From assembly GCA_002914845.1 (NCBI GenBank), contig JXTC01000005.1:310001-374000 (forward strand): a stretch of 64,000 bases of DNA, written 5' to 3'. Under the pieces are notes generated by a model. That model saw only the letters and a list, made by a program, of their open reading frames with translations. It had not been told where the DNA came from and ran no database searches. The stretch comes from Trema orientale. Its lineage: Eukaryota > Streptophyta > Magnoliopsida > Rosales > Cannabaceae. The position numbers were made by a program, and so were the translations under genes. Below are positions 11,432 through 24,036 of this stretch, in pieces. Positions within the stretch are counted from its first letter, which is position 1. Each line of letters opens with the position of its first letter.

Positions 11432-12000
11432 AGGAATGGCAATGCGGTGGATCGGGAACAGTTTTTCAATTATCATATCTATTTTCGAAAGCCAATCACA
11501 ATATCATACCCACTCCATTAATCATTCTTTTGGATACGGGGATGGTTTGGGTATTAACCAACGGATAACGGAAAAAATCATAGTTACCATTACCCATTCA
11601 TAATAATAAAATATTAAAAAAATTAAGATGAAAATACTAAATCCTTTTCATAATTAATAAAATACTAAATACAATAATAAATTAATAATTTTTAAATTCT
11701 AAAATTTAAATATATAAATACATATAACTTTCCAAATTCATTATTTTATCAAAGATATAAGAATATAGATAGTGTAAAATTAAATAGATACTTATATGTA
11801 TAATAATTTTTCTATGTAAATATATATCTTGGAGGGGTATAGTGCGGATGCTAATACCATTCTAGCACCGTACCCGCATATTAACAGTGCAGTTATTCCC
11901 CGTCTCGGTCATTTTCCCCGTTTGAGCGATTTTTTTCCTCCCTGTTCGGATCGGATAACTACGGATACCCGTAACCATGGGTTATATTGCCATCCCTAGG
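11432..12000. mobile_element. Non-autonomous hAT-like element
   Basis: A 569-bp insertion flanked by TCGATGT on both sides (11425..11431 and 12001..12007); the eighth base differs. The ends match as inverted termini: AGGAATGGCAAT on the left, and on the right ...ATTGCCATCCCT followed by AGG. Subterminal arms are rich in GGATCGG, GGATACGG and CCCCGT words while the core is AT-rich. This layout is common in plant hAT derivatives with (T)AGGGATGGCAAT ends. No transposase frame. Confidence 0.6.
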
Positions 12001-12847
12001 TCGATGTGTACCACAGAAATAATATAGGATTAATTATATTTTTTTATATTACGTTTTGACTATTCAATTTATACTATATATTTTGGTTATTACCAATATT
12101 ATTTTTTAAATTTGAAACTTGTAACATATTCATATTTTCTTTAAGTCAAACATCAATATTCACCATTGAGTTTTGCCAAGGTACCTTTTAAACTTTAAAG
12201 ATATATATTTAATTAATTTAAAACTAAAACTAATTAAAATTAATAGCTAAAGGAACAAATAATAAAAAATAATTTAAAAATGCTAAAACTTGTATAAATT
12301 GAATAAACATCAAAATATAAGATTTAAAAATGTAATTATCCTAATAATCTAAAATGATCTAGAGGATATAATAAAAAAAACGAAAGGTGGAGTTCTAACA
12401 CTCAATTCACATGAACAGCAAACCGAAAATGTTTTTGTAACACCACATTTCATGTACAAGGCATCATAATGAAAACTTCCAGAAAGCACTTCAAACTCTC
12501 ACTCTGCTCATCCCTTTTTCATAAAAATCATGAAGTATTACTTTGCTCATCTTATTCAGAATCTACATGACTCCGAAACAAATCTCATGCTCTGCAATTG
12601 ATTGATATCCCCAGTCCGCTAAGCTCCAATTTAAAATAATAGTTCACAACAAATTATACCATCCATATATCATCATACACAACCCAACAAAGGATAAAGG
12701 GTCATACCAAATATGCTTTATCATCGGTTCAAAATGTTCATCAATTACAAGTAGACAACATAAATGGACTCAGTTTTTATATATTAATTACCTAGAAGTA
12801 GACAACAACATACATAGACTCATTCAGTTCTAGTCAAGAAAGACCCA

Positions 12848-14091
12848 TTAATGAGCTTCCAATGGCAGTCCGACTTTCTCAGTCAAACTCTTTATGTAGT
12901 CCTTCCTTGCTGGATGATCTTCCTGTGGCCTATTATATGCTGTCCAAACAGGCTCACCAATAAACAATCTCATCAACTGCACATCACCAAAACAAAAGAA
13001 AATCAATTGGTAAGTCCATAATCACTGTGTTCTTAGATACCCTAAATCAAACAAAAACTTTTTTGTATGCCGAATGCTTGATAAATTCATTCATAATCCG
13101 GATGCCAGTTTCTTTTTGTGAACGATTGTGAGAATTTAATAATAGTCGTCTGAAATTAGTTAGCAACAACGAAAGCTAGTTCACAATGATGAGAATCTGA
13201 CATGTGGATAGCGAGATATATGGCACTGTTCCATCATCAAAAAGTACTTACTCTAATGTAGTTGCTGGTGTCTAAGGTGAACCTGTGGTAAATCCCAGCC
13301 GGCAAGATTATAAGATCACCAGCCTTAATCCAGATGCGAATCCAACGGTCATTCTTGTCCCTGACATCAAAGTACCCACTTCCTTCCAAACAATACCGGA
13401 TTTCTTCATCACCGTGTATGTGTTCTGTGTAAAAGTTTTTGAGCTTCTCTTCATAATTGTCCAACTTTTCTGGGCATATATCAAGCAAATCCTACAATAT
13501 ATACAAAGATATTTATCACAAATAAGAGATGTTGTCTAACATGGAGAACCAAAAAAAGCCCACATGAACTTCTCTTCTTCTTCCCCCCCAACCCCCCAAA
13601 ATTGGTATTTTTAAAATTTTATTTTTCAAACGACATGTATTAGTTTGTTGGATTGAATTGAACAACCATAATTGAGGAATTAAACGATGGAATAAGTTTG
13701 TACCATGTAATTGTAACCCCTGGTTTCTCTAATGTTGCGTAGCTCCTCATCGTTCTCGTAATCATTCGAGTTCAGGTGCCAATACAGTACTCCCAATTCT
13801 GTAACATCACCAAAATATTAGCATTAAATCTATAGTTCTATGCAATGCATATATACATGTACATATATATATATATATAGAGAGAGAGACCTGCCAATTG
13901 GTCCAATGGAACAAGGTCTTTGGGGTTGGGACGGTGAGGGAGCCTTGGATCTTCATTGGTGTCGTCCATGAACCAAGCCTGCTTCCATATCCAATATTGA
14001 AAAATGCGAAGGTTAAGATTTGAATAAAGCTAAGTCCAATGTTGGACAGGACTCACCAGAACTCGGTCATACAACTCACCTCGATCGCCAT
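12848..14091 (-). CDS. ARD: Acireductone dioxygenase (ARD), 5-exon paralog
   Basis: Second methionine-salvage acireductone dioxygenase. Exons on the minus strand: 14080..14091, 13891..13978, 13704..13798, 13252..13491 and 12848..12976. They total 564 nt, or 187 residues. The protein starts [19 protein letters not shown], the common plant ARD start, and ends GLPLEAH. Metal ligands are His89, His91 and Glu95 in [11 protein letters not shown], and His134 in PAGIYHRF. The exon 13252..13491 (240 nt) corresponds exactly to two exons of the neighbouring paralog (115 + 125 nt), and the last exon also matches two exons there, so two introns differ between the genes. First exon codes for only four residues. 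The C-terminus is of the [11 protein letters not shown] type, unlike the [11 protein letters not shown] of the other copy. Confidence 0.96.
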
Positions 14092-15624
14092 GGCTGATAG
14101 TTGTTGTCTCTGGCTTTTGACTATCGATCCAATTGCGAAATGCGAACCCGCACAACGCCACACACACGAGAGGTTTTATATTATAAAGTAAAGGGCAGTC
14201 AATGTGTTGTTATATTGTCATTACTCTCGATATTTTTAACGTTAAGATTAGTCCCAAGCGCCATTCTCGCCACATGTATATATAGTTCCCGTAATTATTC
14301 AAAAATAGACATTTAATTCATCATTTTTGTGGCTGCTTCCTTTTTCTTTTTTTTCTTTGTCGTGTGTATTTCTTGCCAATAGAGAACTAACTCAAGATCT
14401 CTCTAGAAGAAGCCTTGCAACCTCACCCAATGAATTTCGAAGAGTGTTTCGATTACGACCACTCTTTTCTTTATTCTCTGTCTCATTGCTTAATTGGTAA
14501 ATTCCACTAAAATATCTTACATTTTAATACTATTAAAGAATAGAAAAACATAATAAAATCCATATGTTATATAATGAGATAGATAATATTATTAAAGAAC
14601 ACAAAAGATAATAATAATAAAGTTCATACATTGGAGAATAGTTCTAACACTTTACTTTTGAGCCCTATTCCTCTGTTTTTACTTTCCACTACTAACCATC
14701 TTCTCTCCTGAATATGTGACACGTGTAAATTTTGCATAAACCTAGACTTAATATTCTAAAATTAACCACACTTGCGAATTGGGATTCTACAGTTCTCACA
14801 CCTATGTTATAATAATATGGCATTGATACCACATGTATGCATAGTAATGTTCAAAACTAGCGTCTATGATCAAGATTTAAAAAAAGAGAGAAAAAAAAAA
14901 GAGAGAGAGAGAAAGAGAGAGACTAAAAGATATGGGGTTCAAGAAAGCAACCAGGCCTCAGCGATATATACACATATACTCTTGAACCAAACTTCAATAG
15001 CCTAAAATCAAGTTTCAATTTTACAGAGGCGGTTAAATAATAATAATAGAAATAATAAAAACAAAGGAGATGGAATGCGGTTGTTAACGAAGAGGACTAA
15101 CAATATAGTTAAGAGACTAGAAAATCTAAATCAGCAACCTAGTTATATAAGGGCAGATTAGATAATGTACAAGGCCATCGTCTGTAGCTACTTCATATAT
15201 AGACAAGAGAAGTAGCCATTTCAACTTGAATGATCAAAAAGCTTTTGGCATGACAAATGGTGGTAGCATACAGTTAGGTACATACTAGAACTTTTGAGGA
15301 AATGGCTGCTGCTTCCAGCTTCTTATCTCAACCTCAGATAGACAAGCCTTAACATAAGAAATAAATAATTCCTACCATGACCATATCATCCTACAAATAC
15401 AAAATTGATCATGTAAGCCTAAAACTAATGTCGCTCCTAGAAGAGAACTAACTCTCACAGACAAAAGTCAGTAGAAAAACTTTCACGGTAGAATAAGCAG
15501 CCGAAAGTACGCCAAAAGGCACGTCTTTGGGAGTCGCTTGGTTCCTTCTCTCCCATCCTCTTCATGGTACAGTGATTATACAGAAGATTTCCCTATTTAA
15601 TTCCCGATTCCACGACTCTCAAGT
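14092..15624. other. Intergenic region between ARD and PEAPOD genes
   Basis: ARD promoter at the left and the 3' flank of the PEAPOD gene at the right. It carries an A/GA-rich microsatellite at about 14880..14925. No further gene or transposon termini were recognised. Confidence 0.5.
14276..14285 (-). promoter_or_regulatory. Probable TATA box of the 5-exon ARD gene
   Basis: CTATATATAC on the minus strand, about 190 bp upstream of the ARD start codon. Position and sequence suit a core promoter, though the AT-rich background lowers certainty. Confidence 0.45.
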
Positions 15625-18600
15625 TCAGCATTCCAGGTTATCTGCATAATAGCCAACAAAAGATACAAGAATCATTACTAGTTACTACTGTTATTCTGAA
15701 CCACATTTACCCTGGTTAGTTGAGAAAAGAGGAATTTCATCTAGTGTGGATTGATGAAATAGCTGTGTTTCTAGTGGCCTGTTTGAAACTGATCGAAATG
15801 CATTGGAGATGAAGAATACAAAAAAATGTTTACTGATGGGGCGTGTGTATACTTACTATAAACCGGAGACGATATTACAAGTCAAGATAAGATCAGTCAG
15901 TAATGGCCAAAAATAAAAGGAGCATGCAAGCTAACTCATGTCATGCTAATGTAGGTGGATGAACTTAAGAGACTAGGTTTACAAAGAAGCTGTACCTAAG
16001 TAGTAAGTAACAAAGAAAACATCTTTTCTAGCTTACCTTTTTCATTGAGATCAACAGGAAGACATGCAATCTTTGGCTGATTGTCAACTGTGTTACACAA
16101 TGCTTGTGGGAGCCCGGGCTGAGTAGGAGAGCTCGTGCTACTCCGGCTTGAACTACCATTTGGTATATGGGTCCTTACTTGGTGGTTGAAGTAGACCTCC
16201 AAGCTAGAAGAATTAAATCCCGGGTTTCTTTTGCTCTTCAACCTTCCCCTTGCAGGATCAAGAAAGCAGGGAGATAAGATAAATGGGTTAAAACCAAAGG
16301 CATAAAAACAACAACGTCAAATAAAACAGTAAGTATTAGGACAAACAAGAGTTCTATCTCTTAAGATACCTGTCCTTTCGCTTTTCAAGGTATCTCTGCA
16401 GTGACACTTTTCTGCTTGCCTGACCATCTGCATCTGGAGAAAAAGCACCAAACATTTCAGAGACACTTAACATCAGATCAAAGTGTAAAAGCTTCCTCAA
16501 ATGGCTAAGCCTCTACTATCTTTCATCGTTCATCAACATCCCACAAAATGCACATAGTTTTGTTAAAGGCATTGTTTAAACCAGGCACTAAGTTTAAGTA
16601 TTTATCTTTATAGAAATAAGTCAACAGGCTGTTTTTCACTGAACTAGGAGTTGGAGTTGGAGTTGGAGTTGGTGTTCACTGAGTGATGGAACTCATACAT
16701 CAGAAATGGAGGGAAGATGGTGCTGGAAATAGTGCTAGCAGAAGTAGCAGTTTGGTAACTTTATATGCGAAGCTTGCAAAGCTGGAGGTGAAGCAAAGGA
16801 TAAATTGATTAGAGGTTAGATGGTTAATAATCGATGTAGAAGGTATTTCATTTATCCATCAATGCTAACCATTTGTGTTCTTTGCATTTCAGATGTGGTG
16901 ATGACGTGATGCAACAAATGAGTGAAAATTCTAATACGCTTCTTCCTATTTTGTACATGCATTCATAAATTTATGCTATCTCCTAAGTTAAATGTTCATA
17001 AGCACTGGAAAAGCAGCAGCACATATGCATGTTCATTGATTTTTAATCGTCCTCTTACTTGTTTTCAAATTGTGAAAAATAGTTTTGAAAAAACTATATG
17101 TGACAAATATATATATATATATATTATTAGTTTCCAAAGATCATATTTCATTTCAGGAAAAATAACTCCGTACGACAACCCATTCAATTGCTTCACAAAA
17201 ACAGCAGATATTCGGTAAATGATTTTCTCCAATAAGAAACAAAGGGAAAAAGATCAACATGCAAATTCTGCACGGTACAAATCTCAGTAAACGTCCTTAA
17301 GAGAATTTTAAGTACCATTTTCTTTCTCCCAGCACTGCTGGCTATATGCGGCAATCTTATCTGCAAAATTGAATAAAGCTATTCAATCACCCCGCTCCAC
17401 ATACTTAAGTAGAAGCTAATAACCTATTACTGGATTTACATTTCTGTTTACTAAATATTATTGTGTCTCTAGTACAAACAAAAGTGCAGCACCCAAAATG
17501 TCAAATTCCATCAAATGATGAGCTAGAAAAACAACTTTCCGATAAAGATACCTGTCTGCATGGGTTGTGAGATTGTGGCACTAGGAGGAAGAAGGCCACC
17601 CTTATCACTCGTAGAATTTAAATGCCATGGAAAGGACCTAGGTGCTGCAGGGCCACCAAACATATTTTCCTGAGATAAAGGGATTGGATTTGCTGCTAGG
17701 TGCATGATTGCCTGTGCCTGCAAAACCATTTATGGCTGCATTGGAAGGAGGCTAACCTCAAGATATCAATGAGTAGAGGAAGCTTCATTACCTTCTCAGG
17801 TGCAACTCCTTCATATACATTCACTTTGCCACAATAGAAAATTGTCATTTGCCCAACCGATGCATCAGTTGCACAATGACTTCTGCAGCCACATATACAA
17901 GTACTTGGGGTTAGAACTTTATAGGAATAGTCTAAAAGAAAACGGCACTGCATAACGATATTGCCTGGATTCTCCAATCAGAAAAGATTATTCTTTCCCA
18001 ACAAAACAATCATATATATAAAATATACTCATTCCAGCAATGTTCTTCAGAGCATAATGTTCATTCCATAAAGTGAAAAGAGAAAGGCATTGGTTCGTAA
18101 TCAGCAAAGTAATACTGCAATGCATACAAGCTAAAAAATGCATGACAGGAGTATTTGATCTTTTCTCTCTAATTCCTCAACCCAAGAACGGGAATAAACA
18201 AACAGAGACATTTCTCTGCTGTCCACTCTATATTACCACCCACCATTAATTCTAACGAGGTACAACTTACAGCAAAGTCGTTGCATTTCGTTTCTGTTAA
18301 CTAAATATGTTATACTGCCAGTAATTGTCTCACAAAATCTTAAACGGACAAAGACATAATCAGCATTGTTCACCAACACCTCCTTTTGTTCAGTCTTTAA
18401 GCTAAAATGTCAGTAGATCCTAGTAAATTACTTGCATTGATAGCCAACCAATTTTCCAAGCTCAAATGGTTAGAGTAAACACCTCTTGAACACCTCTGAT
18501 AGCGCAACCAACCCTAAGTATATTACATGCGGAAAAATTCAGCATAACTCACCACCCTATTTTTTGTTCAACCAAAATGAAGTAATGAACTTGCCAAAAG

Positions 18601-19643
18601 CAGCTTCCGGCCTCCAGGCGACACTTGATAATTACACGCTTAACCAACGTGTGCACATTCACAAAAGGGGTTCTTAGAAAATTAGAAAGGAAGAAAAATT
18701 AGACCTTGGACTTGGCCTCTCATCTGCATCAACGGGTCTTTCTCCCGGCTCCGGAGCCGATATCGCCTGTTCCTTTCTCGGACCCGGAACCGATTCTTCA
18801 GCGGAGACTGAAACCTGGACATCAGCACTTGCTTCCTTAGTTGAATCAGCTGAATTCGAAGTCACCTACAGTACCAATTATCCCGAGAATCAGCCTATAT
18901 ACCCCCAATAAAAATAACACAAAATAGAAGACATAAAAAGAGGAAAACGCTCGGTTTGGTAGCCGAGAAAATGTTAATACCCAGTCAAATAGTATTTTCA
19001 ACAAGTATGTCAAAACTTAACCGACCTGTGCGACTAAATACATCACTTTTCTTCGTCAAAACCAAAAAATAAAAAATACCCATCTCCACATTATACTCCC
19101 TCTTACTTTCCCTCCAATTTTCTCGGCAACCAAACAAATATACGTAACATATCCGTATATATACACACAAACGTACACTGAAAGTGGCGACCCGGGGCGT
19201 ATTTGGCGGCGGCGAAGCGACAATCTTTCTGAGAGCACCGGCGCCGGAGTCGTCGCTAGGCTCCAACAAAGCCTTGAGCGAAATCACCTGCTGAATCGCC
19301 TGCGATTTGTTCCACGAAGGCCTTCGCATCCCTGTACGGACACGTGTTACTCCACATATATACAAATATGTATAGAATAATTCAATCACATTTTTTTTAA
19401 TATTCCAAGAGAAGAACAACTAATCAAATCCGCCATTAAAAAAATCCCAAAAGCTAAAAACCCAAAAACTAAAACAAAACCAAATCAAAAAGAAAAAAAA
19501 AAAAGAAAGAAAGAAAAGAAAAGACCTTTTTCTTTGAGGTATTTGCGGCAATCTTCACGGGTGAGCTGAGAAATGTCATCCTCGGTAAGCTGGTTTAGGG
19601 GTTTGTCCAGAATGGACCGAAACGTCGTCGTTCCAGCGCTCAT
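15625..19643 (-). CDS. PPD: PEAPOD (TIFY4) transcriptional regulator
   Basis: TIFY-family regulator. In Arabidopsis, PPD proteins recruit corepressors through the TIFY/ZIM domain and limit meristemoid division, and so leaf and seed size. Nine exons: 19526..19643, 19177..19331, 18705..18865, 17792..17882, 17552..17717, 17316..17360, 16370..16433, 16037..16248 and 15625..15641. They total 1,029 nt, or 342 residues, with all phases consistent. The N-terminal PPD domain reads LTEDDISQLTREDCRKYLKE, then GMRRPSWNKSQAIQQVISLKAL. The TIFY motif (TIFY 158-161) lies in GQMTIFYCGKVNVYEGVAPEK. A Jas-like remnant, SLQRYLEKRKDR, lies at about 256-267, and the tail is LPVDLNEKDNLEC. The final 17-nt exon is the least certain; read-through of exon 8 would give a different short tail. 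The family is absent from grasses. Confidence 0.94.
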
Positions 19644-19800
19644 GGCGGGAATCTCGCCGGAGCTCGGCGGCGGAGACGGAGGAGGAGGTGGAGGTCAGTG
19701 GCAGTGATCTGTACTGAATTGTAAATTGGTGGTAATATGGGGGGTAGAAATGTGCAAAAGAAAAAGGGTAAAGTGTGAGAAAGAGAGTGTGGGTGTGAGT

Positions 19801-19818
19801 GAGAGAAGAGGGAGAGAG

Positions 19819-19849
<31 letters not shown>

Positions 19850-19850
19850 T
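19801..19850. repeat. GA/CT-rich tract in the PEAPOD leader
   Basis: A GA run on the plus strand is a CT run on the transcribed strand, 158-207 bp upstream of the PEAPOD start codon. CT-rich leaders are common in plant genes. It probably lies in the 5' UTR or core promoter. Confidence 0.6.
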
Positions 19851-20471
19851 CTTCTTTGTTTTACTTTTGGAAGGTAGGGGGTAACATTTTAGCAGCGGCA
19901 TTGCACCCTAGACTGCCACGTAAGCGTTGTCTGAATTATTGTGGACTTAAAAAGAAACTAATTCATTATTTTATTCTGTTTTATTTCTTTTTTAACTTTT
20001 TTTTTCCAAAAAAAAAAATTATTGATTACCGTACTTATGTTTAAGGATGTACTAAGTTGCCGGTTGTCCTATCGATTAGGATATAATAGGATAGGAATAG
20101 AATTCATTGTTTACGGATCGTCTTCGTGTCAAAATTGTTGGTTTTTATTTTTCATTTTCCTTTTCATGTTCCCTCTGATTGTTTAACATGTGATATATAC
20201 CGTTTAATAATACTTCATAATTAGTTATGCTATGTAATACACTTAACGGTTTTAAGACGGAATGAAATCACTTGTCCTAATTATCTATTTCAAAAGTCAT
20301 TTCACTCACTCATATGTTGATAAATTAACAATAATTATTTTTTAAAAAAAATTTAAAAAAGTAACTAACTATTGAATTAGATTTTTTTTTTATTTTTGCT
20401 GATTTGTCAATAAGGTAATAATACGAACAAATTAGACAATCTTTTGGGACTGTAGATCTCAGTCCCAAAAT

Positions 20472-20625
20472 GTCTTGTTAATTTGCCTTTTTAATTAATT
20501 TTAACATTTTAATTAAAAGGTAAATTTTGCGCCATTGATCTCCTATCTTATTTTGTTAATTTGCCTTTTTAATATTTTAATAAAAAAAAAAATTTTACAT
20601 CATTGACCTCCTATCTTATTTCTTT
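20472..20625. repeat. Two-copy tandem repeat
   Basis: Two diverged direct copies (about 20472..20552 and 20553..20625). Each starts near TTGTTAATTTGCCTTTTTAA and ends near TGACCTCCTATCTTATTT (copy 1 has TGATCTCC...). No coding content. Confidence 0.6.
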
Positions 20626-20779
20626 GTTATATTGGCCTTGATCATTTTCAATTTAATAAATTGGTACCCAATGTTTGTATATTTTTGTATAATTGGTTCT
20701 TGTATACAAAGGTACCATTATTCATGCACTTGCTAAGAATCACCATCTAGGAGAAATTTAGGTGAATGATTAATATTTT

Positions 20780-21000
20780 AAATTTGATAAAATAGATGTC
20801 TATTTTTAAAATTTTATAGCTAAATATTTTAGTATATATATTTTGACACTTGGTAGATAGGTATATCTACTAATTTTAATTAATATACTAAATATATAAA
20901 TTTTTATGCTTGGTATATAAAATTTTACACTTGGTATATAAACATATGTACCGGATATTTTACTATAATATTTGAAAAATAGACATTTACTTAAATTGGA
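20780..21000. mobile_element. AT-rich inverted-repeat MITE-like unit
   Basis: Left and right halves are inverted relatives. The left has AATGTCTA-like GATGTCTATTTTTAAAAT and TATAGCTAAATATT; the right, reverse-complemented, has AATGTCTATTTTTCAAAT and TATAGTAAAATATC. A related half-unit (TTTAAATTTTATAGCTAAAT) occurs near 57776..57800. Ends and target-site duplication are not resolved. Confidence 0.4.
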
Positions 21001-22417
21001 TCCAAAATTCGATCATTTTGCTATAAGACCCATAAATTAATAGATATAACGAAAGAAAAATACTCATATCCTACATCAAAATAGACCGTGAAAAGCTTCA
21101 CTTTGGATGATATTCTTTTTTTTTTTTTTTTCAGAAGAACATAAAAAAAAATGAATTAACACACATCTAAATTCAACGAATAAACTATTGATAGTCGTTC
21201 AACTTCTATGAACTTCTACAAATACCGATCATTATTCACAGGTCATGAGTCTTCTTGTTGAGTTATGAGATGTCTATCTTGTCTTCATAATCATGACTAT
21301 GGGTTTGGCTCACCTACAAGTATTCTTCTCCATTTTCTCATGGTTTTTGGCGCAAAAATAGAGATGTACTAGGATCACATATCATATTTGGGTTGATACA
21401 ATAATACTACAATCTAAACATAACACGATTAATATACATATCAAAAACTTAAATTCAAATACAACACGACATATTTAACTCGTTAATAAATATATTATAT
21501 ATTTTATTGTAATCTATTTGACACGATTTCCCATATTTAATACGATTATGCACTAAGTAATTAAAGTAAACACATTTAAATACTTTTAGAATTAATCAAA
21601 ATCATATTTAAAATCTTAGAATATTAATAAATGTGTTATATTTGTATCATATTGTATTGACATGCAAACAACACATGTAATTAAACATGTTACACAAGTC
21701 ATTTTTGAGTTAAGCGGGTTAACCCGTAATCCATCTAATAATTATGTGTTGACCCAAAATTCATATAAAAATTAAGTATGTTATCCAAATTCATTTATTC
21801 CGAGTCATATCGTCGTATCATATAGAAAATTATCAACCTCATTACTCACTTTGATCCAATAAAATTATAAAAGAGCATGTTACTGTTAAAATACCATCCA
21901 TTGGCTATTCCCACGAAAATGATGTTAGAGGGAAAAAAAATCGAAATTAATGAACAAAAAAGACCTACATTTGAGTTGTAACTACAGGGGTATGAAGCGG
22001 GGACCAACAATGCAAAAAATCTGAAAATAATATTTAACTCTTGAAAATATATCAACTATTCGAGTTGATTATTTTGAAGTATCATTAATTCAAGAGATAG
22101 TTACAAAACCTTCTTGCCTAAATTAAACAATCTACTTTGAATTATGAAAAAGAAACAAAAAATGTCCTGCCCTAGAATTTTAGTTTATCAACAAACACAT
22201 CATTGAGTCAAAAACTAAAACAACAATAACAACAAAATTGGGGGTTAATTTAAATTCAATGTTTTACTAATGGTATTTTTGTTTTCCTAGTTTTTTAATT
22301 TTGACTTAGTTGCTGAGTTGGTTAAAAATTAAATCCAAAAGGAGAATTTTGTTAGATTCACAAACCAAAGGTGGATTTTTTTTTTTTTGCTCTGGACAAA
22401 CCAAAGGTGGATTGAAA

Positions 22418-22847
22418 CTCTATGTTTGGTAAGAGGGAAAAGAGAGATGAAGAAAATGGTAGGAGGAAAAAAGGGAAAGAAAAGAGAAAAATTGGTTATT
22501 TGGTAGAAGGAAAAGGGAGAGGAAGAGAAAACAGAGGAGAAAAGGTGAGGGAAAAAAATGAGGTGGGATCCACAAAAATTTTTCAATTCAAATTGGAGAG
22601 AAAATAGAAGAAAAAACACTTTAACCAATCACAAAAATAAATTTATCATATTAACCTTGCATATTGATTTTTAAAATCACTATATTGAAGATAAAATAAT
22701 CATTTTCAAATAATGTAGTTTTTTTTTCCTCTCTTCATACCAAACAAATATGAAGGAAAGACTCTTTTCTTTCCATCTTACATATTTTCTTTCTCTCTAT
22801 TAATTTTTCCTTCTCTCTTATTTTCTTTCTTCTCTACCAAACAAAGC
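22418..22847. mobile_element. Tourist-like MITE, purine-rich family, copy 1
   Basis: Inverted termini CTATGTTTGGTAAGAGGG and, reverse-complemented from the right, GCTTTGTTTGGTAGAGAAG. Arms are rich in GGAGGAAAAG on the left and CTTTCTTTTC on the right. Same family as the element at 26410..26838, which has a clear TAA duplication; here the duplication is not clear. No coding capacity. Confidence 0.6.
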
Positions 22848-22850
22848 AAG

Positions 22851-22991
22851 GTAGATTGTCTTGGTCCCAAAGAAAAAAAAAATGAGAGAAGGATTTTGTA
22901 ATAATTCTTTAATTTATTGCTGTAGATTGTCTCGGTCCCAAAGAAAAAAAAATGAGAGAAGGATTTTGTAATAATTCTTTAATTTATTGCT
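22851..22991. repeat. Recent tandem duplication, unit about 71 bp
   Basis: Two nearly identical direct copies, each running from GTAGATTGTCT(T/C)GGTCCC to AATAATTCTTTAATTTATT. They differ by about one substitution and one base in a poly-A run. The first copy starts immediately at the right end of the adjacent MITE. Confidence 0.9.
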
Positions 22992-23439
22992 GACCTATTA
23001 TGTATTTAGGCGACTTGAAAAGTTGCTACATACAATTATAAATGAGATTTAGTGTTAGTTATGTTTGGTTGAGAAATGTAATGTGTTCCAGCTGGAATTG
23101 GCTTTAGTTTAGTGATCAGGACAAAGAATTTTTATTTAAAAGCGATAAAGATGAGAAAATCCGTATAAAGTTTGGTTTATCAGTGCTAAGGGCTCATGAA
23201 GACATGATAATAAAATTTGGAACATTATGGTACACAAGTACATGTTAATGTTAATTATAGTTTTATCCGATTTAGGGTAAATATAGCTATTAGTAGTTTC
23301 AATATTACCGAATTGGAAGAATGAGCAGTTTCAACACTTATCACTTTCTTTGTTACTCATCTGCCATTTATTCTTGATAAGTGTACGATATTAATTTTGC
23401 AGTTTAATAAGTAATAATTATGTCTCACTCTCAAAAGTG

Positions 23440-23600
23440 ATCGAAATGGCAAGACGCTCTACTTTACGGCCTTCTCTCACTTAGGGAATGTGTGGTCAAA
23501 TGTTCGAGTCCTCACGTCACCCTTGGGAGCCCAACCGAATGAGAGTGGCTATGGAAAATGACCTATCATCGGGATCTCATCCACTATTTTTTATTATTAA
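23440..23600 (+). mobile_element. Possible tRNA-derived SINE
   Basis: ATGGCAAGACGCTCTAC followed about 55 bp later by ATGTTCGAGTCCTCAC resembles the A and B boxes of an RNA polymerase III promoter (B box GGTTCGANTC). A non-coding body and an A/T-rich tail with a poly-A run follow. Flanking duplications are not clear, so this is tentative. Confidence 0.4.
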
Positions 23601-24036
23601 AAAAACTATGCCTCCAAACTATTCATCAAATATATATATATATAAATTTTTCCCGACTCTTCCTTCGAATTTACATGTTTGGTATAAAAAGAATAATACA
23701 CTAATTGCTGCAAAAAGTGTAGCTGAAAAATCAAACCAAAAGAAACTAACATGGTCAGTTTTGTACGTAGTTCAACAAAAATTTTACATTTTCAAGTGCT
23801 CACGTATAAAATTAGATCAGAATTTACGAAACTATATATAGCATATGTTGGTTAGGTTTGTTGCATTGTGGCTTAATTTTTTTTTGAACTGGATACCAAA
23901 TCAAGAAAGCTGGTTTGGTTTAGTTTGGTGTAACATATTTTTCATTTTGCTTGGTATGTTTCTTCGCAATAAACTATTGTGGTTTCGCTCAATTTGTTAT
24001 TTTTTTTTTCGATTTAATCGGTATCAATTATTTTAA

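Noticed and set aside
18985-19419. 144-codon minus-strand open frame
   Set aside because: It is exon 2 of the PEAPOD gene read through both of its introns. The internal GMRRPSWNKSQ block belongs to the spliced PEAPOD product.
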